DNA of 64,000 bases from contig NC_081231.1 of the NCBI RefSeq assembly GCF_902713425.1, positions 862,760-926,759 on the forward strand, given 5' to 3'. Each line of letters starts with the position of its first letter. The stretch's first letter is position 1. The notes under the pieces were generated by a model, which worked only from the letters and a program-made list of their open reading frames with translations, did no database searches and was not told the origin of the DNA. The DNA is from Acipenser ruthenus. Lineage: Eukaryota > Chordata > Actinopteri > Acipenseriformes > Acipenseridae. This document shows positions 10,843-41,598 of the stretch, in pieces. A program made the translations under genes and the position numbers.

Positions 10843-11689
10843 CTGATCGTACCTGCTTTATTAGTAGCCCCAGCTCCAGTAGTAATAGCCACGCTATTTT
10901 TCTGCTCTGTAACCCGGACCTGGCAGAGCCGGGACCGCCTCTCTCGTCTCTAATCGGGCCAGACTTCTCCGCACGCCCAGACTGTGGGTTTGAGCCCAGG
11001 AAGGAATCAAGGGGACCGGCCGTGATCCGAGTTCGGACCCTTACTTGAGGTGACGGTTTAAAGAGGTTCGGATCACGTAAAGCGCTTCGAGTTTGGATCA
11101 GGGGCCAGACTGGGCTTTGACCCGCATTTTGGATTGGATTGGTTGCAAACAAGTTCCGCAGAAGCGCAGGGGAAGACAAGAACGCCGTGCCGCTGCCGGT
11201 GTGAAACATCGCGGGGTCGGGCTCAGTTTTTGCCGCTGCAGGAACCACCAGCAGGGTTCGGGTTCTGTGCCTTACGGGACCCGGAGAGGCGCCTTTAACC
11301 GGTTCTGGAAAGCAGGTGTAGTCTTTTTCTGTGATGTCACTCCCCCCTCTGGATCGCCGGCGCCACCTAGAGTCAGTGGCAAACCAAACCGAAGAAGTGC
11401 GTCTTTCATCCAAGGTCAATTGCTCCGGTTCCGGTTCCAGAAGCTCATCGTCTAGTGGGTATCTGAACCGGGTTCTTGACCGCAGTGGCGCCGGGTTCAA
11501 ACCGTAGGAATCCGGGGATGTCTGCGTGGTTTGGGGACACCATCCAGCCTGCGCTATCAGGGGCTGGTCTGGAACCGTCAGCCCGGCGGCTGCGACCGTG
11601 AGCCGGCCAGGGACCCCAGTCTGGGTCGGGGAATCCTCCATAGCAAGAAAGGATACAATATATATAAACACAAAGCCATTAAGCGCCAT
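10036..11689 (-). CDS. Unrecognised two-exon gene candidate, minus strand
   Basis: Two open reading frames on the minus strand fit together. The upstream one (11689 down to about 10853, 279 codons from the first Met; a later Met begins MEDSPTQTG) ends at a plausible donor, AAGCAG|GTACGA, in phase 0. The downstream one starts after a plausible acceptor (cttttacag, exon from 10332), also in phase 0, and reads DFFDRSYGMKTP to a TAA at 10036-10038 (99 codons). Joined, they give about 378 aa. The protein has a Pro/Arg/Ser-rich body, an acidic patch (DDELLEPEPEQ), a hydrophobic helix next to the junction (KIAWLLLLELGLLIKQ) and another after it (LLPRLALLCGGCIRFVMRLL). I do not recognise the family. 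The matching phases and splice sites argue for a real gene; chance open frames in CpG-rich DNA are the alternative. Confidence 0.35.
10355..10850. repeat. (TAA)n / (TTA)n microsatellites
   Basis: Three trinucleotide tracts lie at 10362-10425, 10706-10755 and 10790-10841, with a (TTTA)n tract at about 10467-10500. They fall in the presumed intron of the unrecognised minus-strand gene. Confidence 0.93.
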
Positions 11690-12763
11690 CTCGCTGTCCT
11701 TTACTTTGAAACGTCAAAAGTCGAAATGCTTGGTGTTTTTGTTTCATGGATTTCTGATCGTTGGTTGCGATGACGTCACAAACCATGACATTATGATGTC
11801 ATCGCGGATAAGACCGACGCATACACTCGTCACCCAGCATTGTGTTGCCATGACCCGTGCCTGCAAAACGTTCCATTCCAGTTTCCTGCCATAGACGCAT
11901 GCGGGATACAGGATAAACAAACTGAACTGTCATCAAATTCTGCCCACCTGATGATACAAATGGATGGAATGAGGGGAAAAAACAATAACAGGGTGCAAAA
12001 CGGGGTCAATTTAAGCTCGATAGTTGGCTCAGATTTTGTTTGTCTTTTTTGGACGGGGCCCACTGAAACCCGCCTCCCCTTTAAGAACCCCTTCCCCTTT
12101 AATACCCCTGGTCCTTTTGAAATCCAAACTCGAAGCCTTGGATGATGTCAGTATTCCCGGTTGGATTCTGGGAGTATTCCTACGCAGCCATTTTCAATCT
12201 ACATTGGCGTTCATAGCTACACTGCAGGCAGCGCTGATACAGCACGGGAGTCGTGCAGAATGGAGATCGGGGGGCTGCGATGCGACAGCGCTGTTCACTA
12301 AAATAATACAGATAACAAGACGCGTTAAGGTGCAAATTAACACGAATAATTACAGAACCGAGCGCCGTTTACCGGTTAGTCCAAGCTGAGTCCTAATCCG
12401 AATTGGAGCTGTATAGGAGCTGTCTTTGTTTGTGTTTTTGTTCACCCGGCGAATTTGCAAATACAAGGAGATTCAACTAAAGTGTCGCCCCTTATTGCCT
12501 TTGAAATAAAGCATAGGAAGACGAAATCGCGTCACGTTGCCTCCGCAGATTTCTTAAAACGAGCTGCAGGATTTGGAACGGATTTTCCAAAGAAATCTGA
12601 ATATATTATTCACGCATCGTGAGGGACTTTCACTGCTGGATTTCTAATTGTTGGATAAAGCAAGGTACACACAGAACGATTAATTTATTTAGGGATATTT
12701 ACGACCAAATTGCACCATTGTTTTAATTTTAATATGTCAATGTTGCTGTCTATTACTGAATTG

Positions 12764-12823
<60 letters not shown>

Positions 12824-13900
12824 GGCGTGTTTTGTGAAATATGCGAGGTTTTTGGTTCGTGTTTACTAATAAAATATATTCTTTATCATATTTAAATATA
12901 CAATATGATAAACTCTGTTTTGCCAAATGTTATTCAGTTTTCTTGTCTTTATCCTAACGTTTGTAATTAATTTGTTTTATATATTATATTATATATATAA
13001 ATTCTAGTTAATAAACCAAATCTAGCGGTATTGATTTTGAACTGTCAAACGGGCCGTGTCATAACTAACGTGTATTTCATATTGTAGTTTTTTGTAATAA
13101 ATACAATTTGAAAATGTATTTAGTGACGTAGTCAAAGGGCAAATTGGGTATATTTACCTTTTAATTAAGCATTTTTTAAAGTGTACATTAATTTGCGTAC
13201 ATTAAATTGTAATATAATTTCTGATGAATTAAATACACACGACACAATATTACTGTAAATATAGTTATTGGAATTTATATAAGAGTCATTTCTAGGAGGG
13301 TTAATGTGTACAAATATAATGTAATTTATGCAATACCAGCTTACTTCGGTCGCTGTCAGTAAGGACCACTCGTTAAAAACAACCAGGTTTATGAGACTTT
13401 TATATTCTAATGATTCTGCATGGTTATCGCTAGTGACGTTGTTTTCCCAACGTGAATTTATTATTTCACGACTGCGTCTGCGCAAAACTATCAAGCTGTG
13501 CAAAGATATAACCGAACCATTACAAAGCAACGGATATGAGTTTACAGGTGATTTGAAAGACCGAGCGTCCGCAGCATTTATTCATACACTCAGTGGCATC
13601 TTTTTTTCTCATTTTTGTGTGTGTGTGTATTTATTTATTTATTATTTATTTATTTATTTATTTTCTCTGCGTTCCCTGCACGTTTTTGAATGTTGCTGAT
13701 GGTAGTCCCGTTCGGTGGTGCATTGCAGTCTGTTCAGTGAACGGGAGATTTGAGCGCAGGCTGGAGCCCCCTGGCGGTTACCGTCAGAACTGCACAGGTG
13801 TGAGTTAAGGAGCGCAACGCAATTAGGTACTCGGATGAATCATTCATATACCGCCTGGTCGATGGTGCGTCATTTGCAAGAAACGAAACAGGACGCGGGG
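11690..13900. other. klc2: Non-coding stretch upstream of klc2
   Basis: No conserved coding exon was found. An (ATT)n tract lies at 12768-12822, poly-T/TTTA at 13628-13660 and a poly-G run of about 19 at 13897-13915. The klc2 promoter and non-coding exon 1 are expected in or before this stretch, but I cannot place them from sequence alone. Confidence 0.4.
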
Positions 13901-14108
13901 GGGGGGGGGGGGGGGAGAATATTTGTTTTTTTTGTTACTTAAACTATTCATTTTATACGTTCTGTAGGGCAAGATAAATGGGTATCGCTGCTCAATCTCA
14001 CAGTTTCTGCATTGAAGTTTTTCTCCTTGAATTTGCCCTTGCAGTCCCCTAACTATATTACTCTTTTATCCCCCCCCATCCCCGTAGTGGACTCTTCCTG
14101 ATTCCTGA

Positions 14109-24640
<10,532 letters not shown>

Positions 24641-25917
24641 AGAGGGAAGGCCCTCCCCCAGGTGTCCCCGAATCCCGCCTGACCGAAACGCCAACATTCC
24701 CATCTTCCGGGGAAAATAGAAAATGAAAACAAACACATTTTTTTTTAATTTATTTATTTTTTTTTATTTAAAATGTCTTTTGCCTTTTTGACCCCCCCCC
24801 CCCCCAAAAAAAGTTTTTTTGCCATGACTTGCACAGCTCACAAGAGCTGTCTACTGTATTTAACAAGTTTTTACTGAAACAACAAAGCCAGAAAGCCATA
24901 AACACAGTACAAATCAGCATGCTGCTTGTATTTAATAGACCAGAAGTGTTTTTTTAGGGGTTGTTTTGGTTGGATAGTGGCCCCTAGTGGTGATTCTGTA
25001 TATTGCATTGTGACGGGAGCGCTCACTGAGCGTGCTCAGAACGGAGTCACCAGGTTGGTACCAGTCAGTACAGATTAAAATGGATTTTAAACACATTAGT
25101 TACTGCACAGAGTTAAAGACCTCTCTGTTTGTTAGCATTCAGGTAGTCACCTGGAGAGAGAAATTGTCAACGCCTTCTTTACTGCCACTAACCAACCAGT
25201 TGCTTCCCCCTATTTGACTGACATGCCTTGCAGCCAGTAACATGCACCTAGGAAGGGCGACAGACCGACAAGGCGAAAGTGTGCTGTATTTATTTTTAAG
25301 TGATAAAAAATGTATATTTTCTCTCTTCTTTCAGAAATAGGAAGTTTTTACGAGGAACTACCTATTACACAGCAGTCTGGAAATTTCATGGGAGTTGTGA
25401 ATCATTGATTCTATAGACAAAAATAGCTAGAATGTGTGCATCTTTCAAAACTCCACATTTTGAGATCAAGATGGCGAACGGAGCTGGCTTAGTGCCAGTA
25501 AAAACAAAGTCTACTGGCATTTGTTTCAGCCTCTTTGGCTACTTGGCTTCCTGTGAAAAACACACCACAGTGTTTGTTTAAAAGAAATATATACAGCTTA
25601 AAAAGCACACACACACACACGAAAGGCATGAGCCAATGTGAACGCTTCTCTCCTGCAAATGTAATCACTATCTAGTCAAATTGTTTAAAACAAATAAACA
25701 TACTGCTGTAGAATTGTAAAAAGTTTAGTGGTTAGAAAATACTGTAATTATGATAAGCCGAACCTTGAAAGAAAAGGAGGAGTTGTGAGATGATGGGAAT
25801 GCTTATAAACGATGACTGGAACTGAAATAATTACATTGGAAGCAGCTTCGATGGAATGCTATTGGGGTGCGTTTGCAGAACATGTCTGTTGTCGTGTCAT
25901 TTTTTCCATGTGTGTAG

Positions 25918-26290
25918 AATCTCACACCTGAGCTTGTTAGCTAGAAACACTGGGGGCTGATCAAGCTGGTAGCAGTAAAACCTGGAATGGATCACACTGC
26001 TGTGCGATAGGAGTCTGATTCTTTACCAATGGATTAAACCTTTATCGTATTAGCTGACACAGTGCCATTAAAGCAAATTAAGCATGAAAGTTAACCAGAA
26101 GATTATAAGCATAAATGAATGATTACAGGGATTGAAATACGATTCCCGTTGCATAGCAGTTTGATCCATTCCTGGTTTTACTGTATGAGTTTAATAAGCC
26201 ACACCTGAGCTTATTGCCTATAAACACTGGGTCTCACTTGTTATAAGACCTGGAATGGGTGAAACTGCTATGCAATAGGAGTCTTAGTTT
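25918..26290. repeat. Foldback element (family D), two diverged copies
   Basis: A half-element in reverse (acctgagcttgttagctaga, gctgatcaagctggtagcag) is followed by an older full copy from 26126 (cccgttgcatagcagtttga to ctgctatgcaataggagtct). Confidence 0.7.
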
Positions 26291-26344
26291 GAATGCTCCA
26301 CATGCAACACTGCCCCCTAGTGGGAGTTACCGCTTGATAGCTGG

Positions 26345-26460
26345 CTTCAGTCTGCAGCAGGGGTGAGGAATTCCGGTCCTGGTTTTTGTTCCAACTGTAC
26401 CCTAAATTAATTGGTCCAATTAAGTAATTAGGGTACAGCTGGAACAAAAACCAGTAGGAA
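26345..26460. repeat. Short palindromic element
   Basis: ctggtttttgttccaactgt at the left and cagctggaacaaaaaccag at the right are inverted partners around aattggtccaattaagtaat. It is likely a small non-autonomous DNA transposon. Confidence 0.7.
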
Positions 26461-27552
26461 CATGAAAATGAGCATTCAACACACGTGGAGGATAAGACAA
26501 TAGACAAGCTCTGAAAATACTAGCACATCCATTAAAGGGGAGTCAGCTTCTATAGCAAGCTCATTTTTGGACGGCAAAACTCCCCTTTAAAAGACCCTTG
26601 ATTTTCAAATGCTAGTTCATTCAAAAACAAATATGTGAATACAGTTGCTTATATTGAATCACACGTGCATTTGAATTATTGTCTGTATATATAGGTATAG
26701 ATGATGATGATGATGATGATGATTATTATTATTATTATTATTTTATTAATTATTTTTAAAAAAATTGGGGGGTGCATATAGTATGGCGTTTGTTTACAGC
26801 CGACATGTCTAGTTTAAAACAGAATTTCTGCAAAATCAGATCTTCAAAACCAAGTACGTATTACCCACTTAAAGGCATGCATTTATTGTGTTTGATAACT
26901 GACAAAGGATTCTTTAAAAAAAACAAAGAAAAGTAGCCTTGGACACATTGCCTAATTATTGCACCCCTACCTTTCTCAAAAGTTAAAAGCGACCTTGCAA
27001 CCCCCGACCTATTGCATAGTGGTATGCCCTGACCCCCCTCCCGCTATGGTTTCTTCTGATTTTGCATAATTCCTGTTGTGATCTGAATCTCTTGTCCCTG
27101 CAGTGTGGAGGTGTAGCGACGCGCAGGCGCCAGTCACGATCACGTGGTTCCCAGACCCCAAAGCGCGACTATTTTAATAAAAAGGTTCAATAAATATCCA
27201 GTTTGCAAAACGATCTGTTCATTTGTGATCGTGTCTTATTTACTGTTGCCTATTTTCGGTTTCAAAAAAAAAAAATGAATGGATTTTTTATAAGAGATAG
27301 TTGGGACGCGCATCTTATGTTTTTTTTTTTAAACCTGTGGTCCTGGGTTCAAATCTGTCTCCAAAGTTGCGTATGTATTAGTAAGCGCCAGCGCCATCTA
27401 GTGCTCAGCAAGAGTATTGCCAGAAAAAGTAAAATTCAAAATTCTGGTCATACGCGATGGTTGACGTCACACATATCTAAGGCGAGAACCGAAGAACAAG
27501 CTGCTGGACTCGGGTGAAAACAGCTTACCACAGATTACATATATATATATAT

Positions 27553-27779
27553 TGTAGCGTGCACGGGGGAAGGCAGCAGTAGGGCTGGTAGGTGACGTAA
27601 TCACACACAGAGACATAAGCCCGATATACGCTCCTTGCAAAGGAGCCGGCTCTTTTGTACAGCGGTATCGGCGCTATGCTTCAGTGTGAGAGGACCCGGG
27701 TTCGCGCCCGCCCTCCGCCTGTGTGTGGATTTCCTCGCTCTGTGTGATGCGCCTGCCTGCGGGAACCGAGAACGCTACA
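27553..27779. mobile_element. TG...CA terminal element inserted in an AT repeat (possible solo LTR/TRIM-like fossil)
   Basis: A 227-bp insertion bounded by tgtagcgt and acgctaca interrupts an (AT)n run, with atat on both sides as a possible 4-bp target duplication. TGTAGC...GCTACA ends are typical of LTRs of Gypsy-like elements. Inside is a tRNA-like stretch with a B-box-like ggttcgcgccc. No coding part is present. It is a fossil fragment or a very short non-coding element. Confidence 0.45.
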
Positions 27780-27999
27780 ATATATATATATTGCATCATA
27801 AAAAACGTATTGCCAAAGTAAACCAAATTTGAAGTAACTGTAACAGCTGTAGTTCAATCCATTTTTTTTTGTCTGACCGGTTAGATTGTTAGTTGATTGA
27901 AGGACCAATGCCAAAACAAAAACGAACGAAATGTATTGTCTTTATTTTTTTGTGATTACTCGTTTTAAAAAAAAACTACAATTCCCAGCATTCCTCTTT

Positions 28000-28328
28000 T
28001 CGGGCGCTGTGGCGCACGAGCGCGCAGCTGGAAAGGCACGTCTGGCTACGTCACTGCCGCACCTGCGCAGCCATCTTGTATCGGTGAGGAGTAGAAAAGA
28101 TAAGGAGAGGAAACCGAGGCGAACAGAGAAAGAGAAACGACGAACATTCACGATAAAAACCAGGAGAAATTCAACATTACCAAATAGACAGCTGACCCTG
28201 GACACGACACAAGACGGCAACTGCGAAAAAAGAAAGAAATAGACAGCTGAAAATAATAACAAAAAAGGAAAATCGTGTTAAGATTTCATTTCAGTATAAC
28301 GACCAGCCCCGCATTCCCTGCTCGAGTC
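28000..28328 (+). promoter_or_regulatory. rab1b: rab1b promoter and 5' UTR
   Basis: A CpG-rich stretch carries an NRF1-like cacgagcgcgcag, a CRE-like tacgtca (28048-28054), cctgcgcag and a YY1-like gccatcttg (28070-28078), with no TATA box. This is the usual make-up of a housekeeping promoter, with YY1 sites of this form often at the start of transcription. The 5' UTR would run from about 28075 to the ATG at 28329. Confidence 0.65.
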
Positions 28329-35572
<7,244 letters not shown>

Positions 35573-35660
35573 GACACCCACACCCGCAGCCCTGGGGAGG
35601 GGGAGGGAGCAGGGCTGGGCTGGGACTGGAGACTGGAGGCAAAGGGGAGGGGGGCTAACT

Positions 35661-35939
35661 CAGGGGTGTCAAACTCAGTTCACGGAGGGCCGCTGTGTCT
35701 ACTGGCAACCCCCGAGCTCTCAATCGCTTAACTGCTCTAATTATTTGATTTAATTGGTTTAACGCTTCTCTCCAGGCTTCAGAATGTTTTATAGGTAGTG
35801 AGTCAAGTGCATTTTAAAAGTTAAAAGTTAAACACGTCCAATTGAACTTGTATTTAGATCGATGAAGCTAATTGAGAGCTCAAGTTGGGATGGAGACCAG
35901 GAGACCCCGCGGCCCTCGGACTGGCACGTGACCCCCCTG
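35661..35939. mobile_element. hAT-type MITE downstream of rab1b
   Basis: It begins caggggtgtcaaactcagtt, the terminal repeat typical of hAT (Charlie-like) MITEs, and ends gtgacccccctg. Inner inverted parts gagctctcaat and attgagagctcaa are present. It lies in the probable rab1b 3' UTR, 90 bases after the stop codon. Confidence 0.75.
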
Positions 35940-36841
35940 CTCGAACTGGGGGGCAGGGTGGAGGGGCAGAAACCCACACGCAGGCGTCGAAATTAACAGC
36001 AATACCCTCTTCTCATCCTTTTTAATGTATTCCTCTTTATCATTTTATTTTATTTTTTTAAACACTGGGGCTGCAAAGTGAAAAGCTGGTCGCAGTTTTA
36101 TGAAATACCAAAAGAAACTAGTGAAACGACGAACGATTTTTCAACGTTGAATTCAGCAGGTTTTCTTTTAGTATTTTGGAAATTGAGCACTGGTGAGTGT
36201 TTTATAATTATGGACGGTCAAGTGTTTTTTTTTTTTTGTAACTGGTTTTTCACGGAGGGGAACTGGGACGGACTGGTCTATAACAGCGCTGGAAATGAAC
36301 TCCCAGTTTCCCTCAACGTCCAGCTGCAGTCGACTTGTGAGGAGCTTTCATTTTGTGCTGTTTTCACCGTGCAATCTCGTGCTGCTTTTATCTGTGTGTC
36401 CGCAAACCGCGCTGTATCATTTAAGCCTTTTTTTTGCTTCTATATGTTTACAGCAGTATCTTAAAAACCGCCTCCCCAAATCCTGACAAATGAACACAGA
36501 CGTTTTATTTCGAGAGGTTTTGCCACATCTCCGAGAATGGCGCGCTGTGAACTTACTAATCCTTTCTGTTCGGTGTCGACGCTTCAGTCGACTGAGCTGT
36601 TGAAGAATTGTTAACCCTTGCATGAACGTTTCGCTGTGTCGTGTGGACACAAGGCAGTGATGCAGCTGTAAGCTGTTGATTTTCAATCTGTATCTTGCAC
36701 TATGTTGACACTCTCCTCGTCACAATTAACAATAGCAGCGTTGCACTTTTATATAGAGCCTTTCAAAACTAGACCCTATCAAAGTGCTCTAAGCGTTGGG
36801 TTATACTTTGTAAATGCATCACTTCCCAGCAATCTGACGGC

Positions 36842-36877
<36 letters not shown>

Positions 36878-37060
36878 TTTTTTTTTTTTAGTCATTTAGC
36901 AGACACTTTTATCCAAAGCGACTCACAGAGACTAGGGGGGTGAACTCTGCTTCATCAACAACTGCTGCTGCTGCTGCAGAGTCACTTCCAATAGGAGCTC
37001 GTTTGTTTTACGTCTCATCCGAAGGACGGAGCACAAGGAGGTGAAGTGACTTGCTCAGGG

Positions 37061-37095
<35 letters not shown>

Positions 37096-39440
37096 GAGTC
37101 AGTGGCTGAGCCTGGATTTGAACCTCTTGGTTTCCAGACCCCTTTCTTTAACCTCTGGATCAGCAAGCCTCCTACTTGGATCCTGCATAGATTTTAAAAT
37201 ACAACATAACGACAAGTAGAATATGTGAAAGATAGGGTTGTCTAGCAAGGTTGGTGTATGGAGTTCATCCTTGCTTTTATTTATTTATTTATTTTTTTAA
37301 AACCCTCATCATAAAACTATACAACAGTAGCCTTACATACAGAGTAAACCAAAATAAAAAAGTTGATCAACTTTTTAAAGAACGTTTTGTTTGTCGTTCA
37401 GGGGAAGCCTAATGCGCCCTGTGATTCAGATCAGAACCTTGAATTTGAAATCTCCTGTGTGCAGGACAGTGTGTAGCTGGGAGAGGAGGAGTCAGGACCC
37501 AGCTGTGTTCCTTTCCCTCGCTATATTTTCCCCCTCTGTAACCATAACTTGTGACTCCCAGCCATTGATGCGCATTCAGCTAGAAAGAAAAGTTGTGTGA
37601 CTGGTTTGTCGCTGCATTTAATACCCAACAGAAACACAGATCCACAAAGAACAGATGATGATGATAATAATTCTCTCTGAAGAATTTCAATCATGTTACT
37701 ACGGAAGTTGATGTGTTTTCTTGTTTATTCACTCGAATTATTCTTAATAATATTCATGATCCCATAAAAAGGGGAATACGCTCCTGAAAGTTTATTTCGG
37801 AGTCATGCTGCTGAGGGGGAAGCGTCGTGTCTTCCGTTCCACTGCGTTTAAATATTCTCTCTGTAAGGGAAGCCCTTCTCCTTGCCTAGATTAAGCGATG
37901 AAATCAATACCATTTTAACTAATTGAATACATCCGAGCGATCGTGACATTTTTAAGCCTTATTTCTTTTAGATTTTGGCTCCCTTTGGTTTCAAATTCTT
38001 TCTATACACGCTACACTACAGCCGACTTTATGACCCACAGTCCTAGAATCTTACTCAGCTGTGAACTGTTTTTATTTCATTTTTTTTTCCTACAGCAGTG
38101 GTGTGAAGCAGCGTACGGATCATTTTTGAAATGTTATTTCTGTACGTTTCTGTCTCCTCCTTTTAATCTGTGAGCTGAGTGACAGACAGACAGATGCAGC
38201 AGCACCTAAACCCCAGAACAGCTCTGGCAGATTTTAGACTAGCATTGAAGCTTTATCTACAGTACAAGTAGGAAACACGATTCTAGGATACAGAATGCAT
38301 CTCGGAAGCACTTCATCACGTTGGCAGTCAGAAAAGCCAACCATCTTTTTTTTACCATTATCATACACACACATACATTATAGATAGAGAGAGATAGAGA
38401 GATATATTTACACACTGCATTTTCCATCCAGCTTGAAGGGCTCGTCATCCGAAACGTCCTGATTTATGATCAATTATTCACTTTTTTGTGTACCTACATT
38501 ATCCTTCATTTTTATCCTTTTGGTACACAACCATTTAACTTTTTTCAAATGCGTGTGTCCCATTCGGTCACACATTTTTTTCATTAAATTTTTTCAACTT
38601 TTTAAAACACTTTTGCCAGAACTGTGGAGTTCGAGAAGTTGCTTTGCCATAACTTTGAGGGGGAAAAAAAAAATTATATATAATGCATTATAAAATATAT
38701 ACATAAATGTGAAGCTTTTAACATGGTAGAATGGTGCACCTAGTGACACATTTTTCCCAGTTTATTTTAATATATAGCAATGCTTAGCCTGTTACTGACA
38801 GGCTGGGATCATGCAACTTGTGGTGTATTTTTAGTGAAGGCTGCACTCTGCTAGAAGGTTTGAATCCCCTTCCCATCTCCGCTCCACTGAATCACACACA
38901 CACACACACACACACACACGCAAGCAATATAATGCATGTGTGCAGTGAGAGTTTGTATGTGCCTGTGTGTATCAACTGGTTTTTTCACTCACTGTGGTTG
39001 GAGTGTAGTTTTTGTTTCAGATGAAGCTCTCGTGAAGGGTGTTTGTTCCTCTGCCCCGTTTCTGACTCAACGCTCTGTCTTGAGAGAGACGCAGCAACTG
39101 GTAGCTGTAGGATATTTTCATTTGTTTGGTTCTCTCTGCAGTGGAAACTGATTTCGCATCCGTTTCATGTATTTTTGTTTTATTAATGTATGGACCAATT
39201 GTGCTACTTGTATGAGAAGAGATGTGTTTTGTTTTTTTAACATACATGAGCATTCATAGGCGGTAGAAAATGCATGAACGAAACGAGATTAGAAGGGTTT
39301 TAATTTGAATTATATTTAAACAAAAAAATAAAAATAATGAATGTACCTTTTTTTGAGTGCTTTTTATTTTGTAACGTGGCAATGTGTTTTTTTGGGGGTG
39401 GTGGGGGTGTGTGTAATAAATCATTTTCACCCCAAAAGCT
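35940..39440 (+). other. rab1b: Probable rab1b 3' UTR and downstream DNA
   Basis: No coding exon was found. The stretch is T-rich and holds one SINE (36890-37170). A candidate AATAAA at 39415-39420 follows a G/T-rich stretch (ttttgggggtggtggggg), and others exist around 39328. A 3' UTR of several kb would be long but is not unusual for a fish gene. The end point is unproven. Confidence 0.35.
36845..37172 (-). mobile_element. SINE family 2 (minus) preceded by (ATT)n
   Basis: gtcatttagcagacactttt, caaagcgactcacagagact, ggagcacaaggaggtgaagt, a (CA)n run, and gcctggatttgaacctcttg. Confidence 0.87.
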
Positions 39441-39830
39441 GCTCCTTCTGCTGTACTGTAATCTTAAAGAGCAGTTACACTTGATCGCCAGAGGGTGGCG
39501 CTGTTGCTCTGGTTTTCTGTACGGAGACGATTAAAATCCCAACTTTCCCGTTTCCCTATTTCTGTGGATTAAGCTTCCTCTCATTACTATAAATTTAAAA
39601 TTAACCGGGTTTTTTTTTTTGTTTGTTTTTTATAGGACAACTTTGGCTAAAAGGTTTTGCATCCCCCCTCTATAGAATTAACTAATTTTTCTTCGTCAAC
39701 TCGAATGAAAGCTGCTGAATAATGTCACGTTAACATATTGAATTACACACCAGCGCTTTGTAGTTTTCCGTATACTTAACGAAAAACTGACAAATTGAAA
39801 TCTAACATTTAAAATACTGTATTTTGGCTT
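39440..39830. mobile_element. Tc1/mariner-like non-autonomous element, copy 1
   Basis: gttacacttgatcgccagag, ggtggcgctgttgctctggt, cccgtttccctatttctgtg and ggctaaaaggttttgcatcc are all found in reverse complement at 46.5-46.8 kb. The two loci are therefore copies of one element in opposite orientation. Confidence 0.65.
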
Positions 39831-39919
39831 CCGTTAGACTTTTTTTTTTTTTTTTGTGATATTTTGTAGTTTCTTTGCTTACATGATGATAAATAAAAGC
39901 CGCTCCTATACTGAGCATC

Positions 39920-40275
39920 AAAAGAAACATATCGCTTATATTTGGATAAAATTCACTCGCTGTGATTGAAAAATGACACACTCTGTTTTAGAGCAGGTGC
40001 AGTGACTGTGTTGTGCTGATTAACAATTGACGTCACGAAGGTGCTGCAGAATGATTGGTCGATCTCGGACAGGTGTTGTGACTCTTGCTCTCCCGGTTGG
40101 TGGCGCTGTCATTGACAGAGTGTGTCTGGTTATACCGTCTCGCCAGGTTTGAAATCGCCGGCTGTGTGAGCACCCAAGACGGCGAGCCACGGCACGCTGC
40201 CCTAGTCCAGCCTCCAACACGCCGATCGCACGAAGGCGCTGCTCTCTCCACAGACGTGGCATGTTCTTATTTTTT
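39920..40275 (-). mobile_element. Tc1-like transposon, 5' coding fragment
   Basis: The minus strand reads MPRLWREQRLRAIGVLEAGL, GQRAVARRLGCS and later RARVTTPVRDRPIILQHLRD, the N-terminal DNA-binding part of a Tc1-type transposase. An end-like stretch gcatcaaaagaaacatatcg stands at about 39917. Only the N-terminal ~80 residues survive. Confidence 0.82.
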
Positions 40276-40785
40276 TCTGTGAGGTTTTCTCTATTGCTTT
40301 TAATCCAGCTTGCAATTCAACAGCTGAAATCGCTCCCTAACCAGCGTCCAATCAACTCTCTCTCTAATTAAGCGCATATGCTTCAGTCACAGACGCGTGG
40401 CATAGTCAGGGATGAATGATCGAGTGATTGATGCCCGGTAGATATATATCTGTTATAGATATATACTAGAGAGTTCTCTCTCTCTCAATTCAATTCAATT
40501 CAATTCAATTCAAATTGGCTTTATTGGCATGACAATAAAAATAATTGTGTTGCCAAAGCACATACATGGCATAACCAACTCAAATATACAGACAAAGATT
40601 TTTTTCTTAATACTAACAGTATCCCTCCTCCCTCTATATTAATACAGTAAACAGAATCCCTCCCTTCCCCTCTATATTAATACAGTACCCCCTTCCCCCC
40701 TCTATATTAAACAGAATCCCCCTCCCTCCCTCTATTAAACAGAATCCCCCCTCCCTCAATTAAACAATACCCCCTCCCTCCCTCC

Positions 40786-40824
<39 letters not shown>

Positions 40825-41563
40825 CTCTCCACTCTGCGTGTAGATCTAGTTATGTCAGATAGCTGCACGGGGTGAAGATACGGTTAGGTTTCACACTGCC
40901 TGCACAGAGAGAGAGAGAGAGAGAGACCCACACAGACGTGTTAAGGTACAATCTGGGCTGCCTGCCAAGGAGAATCTCTCTGTATTAATTTCACCCGAGC
41001 CCTGCTGCTGTCGCCCGTGTTTTGACCTTGCGTTATTTCTAACCCTCATTGTTATTCACAGAGACTCAACGGGCGCTGTTCAGACCCAGCCGCTGCTTCT
41101 CTGTATTCAGGGGAGGATGAGAAGGTGTCTGGGACCGTCTGCTAGTTTATAGACCCGCTACATCATCCCGTGATGGATTTATTCACATAGCTGGAAAGAG
41201 AGCTTTTTAACGGTGTGTGCGAAATGTAATCGTTTCCTTATAGTGTCTTGTTGATGGCCATTTGGTTTCGGGAAGGGGGGTGCTGGGTGGGGCACAAATA
41301 TTTACCAGGTGTGGTTTTTTTTGTTTTTTTTCTGGGTTTAACTTCAACTACGTAATTTTTCCCAGATTTAACAAAAAACAAACAAACAAAAAAAACACGT
41401 TATTTTTCTTTTCCAGATTTAGTTTAATATATAAATGTTAACAAAAAAACATACTGAAAAGATTTGAAATGTGTACTTTGAGATATAATCTGATTAATAT
41501 TGAAAACATGCATCGCTAAATATTTTAAAGTCAATATGCCAGTTAAATCTGGAAAACCCGCTT

Positions 41564-41598
<35 letters not shown>

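Larger units (their letters stand above)
24641..27200 (+). other. klc2: Probable klc2 3' UTR and downstream DNA
   Basis: AATAAA candidates stand at 25693-25698 and, as a pair, at 27176-27181 and 27189-27194 (tattttaataaaaaggttc). The stretch also carries family D foldback pieces and an AT-rich tract at 26700-26750 (GAT/ATT)n. The true cleavage site cannot be told from sequence alone. Confidence 0.4.

Noticed and set aside
11093-11455. 120-codon plus-strand frame with Cys/Arg-rich sequence
   Set aside because: Lies opposite the better-supported minus-strand frame and has no family resemblance or splice signal.
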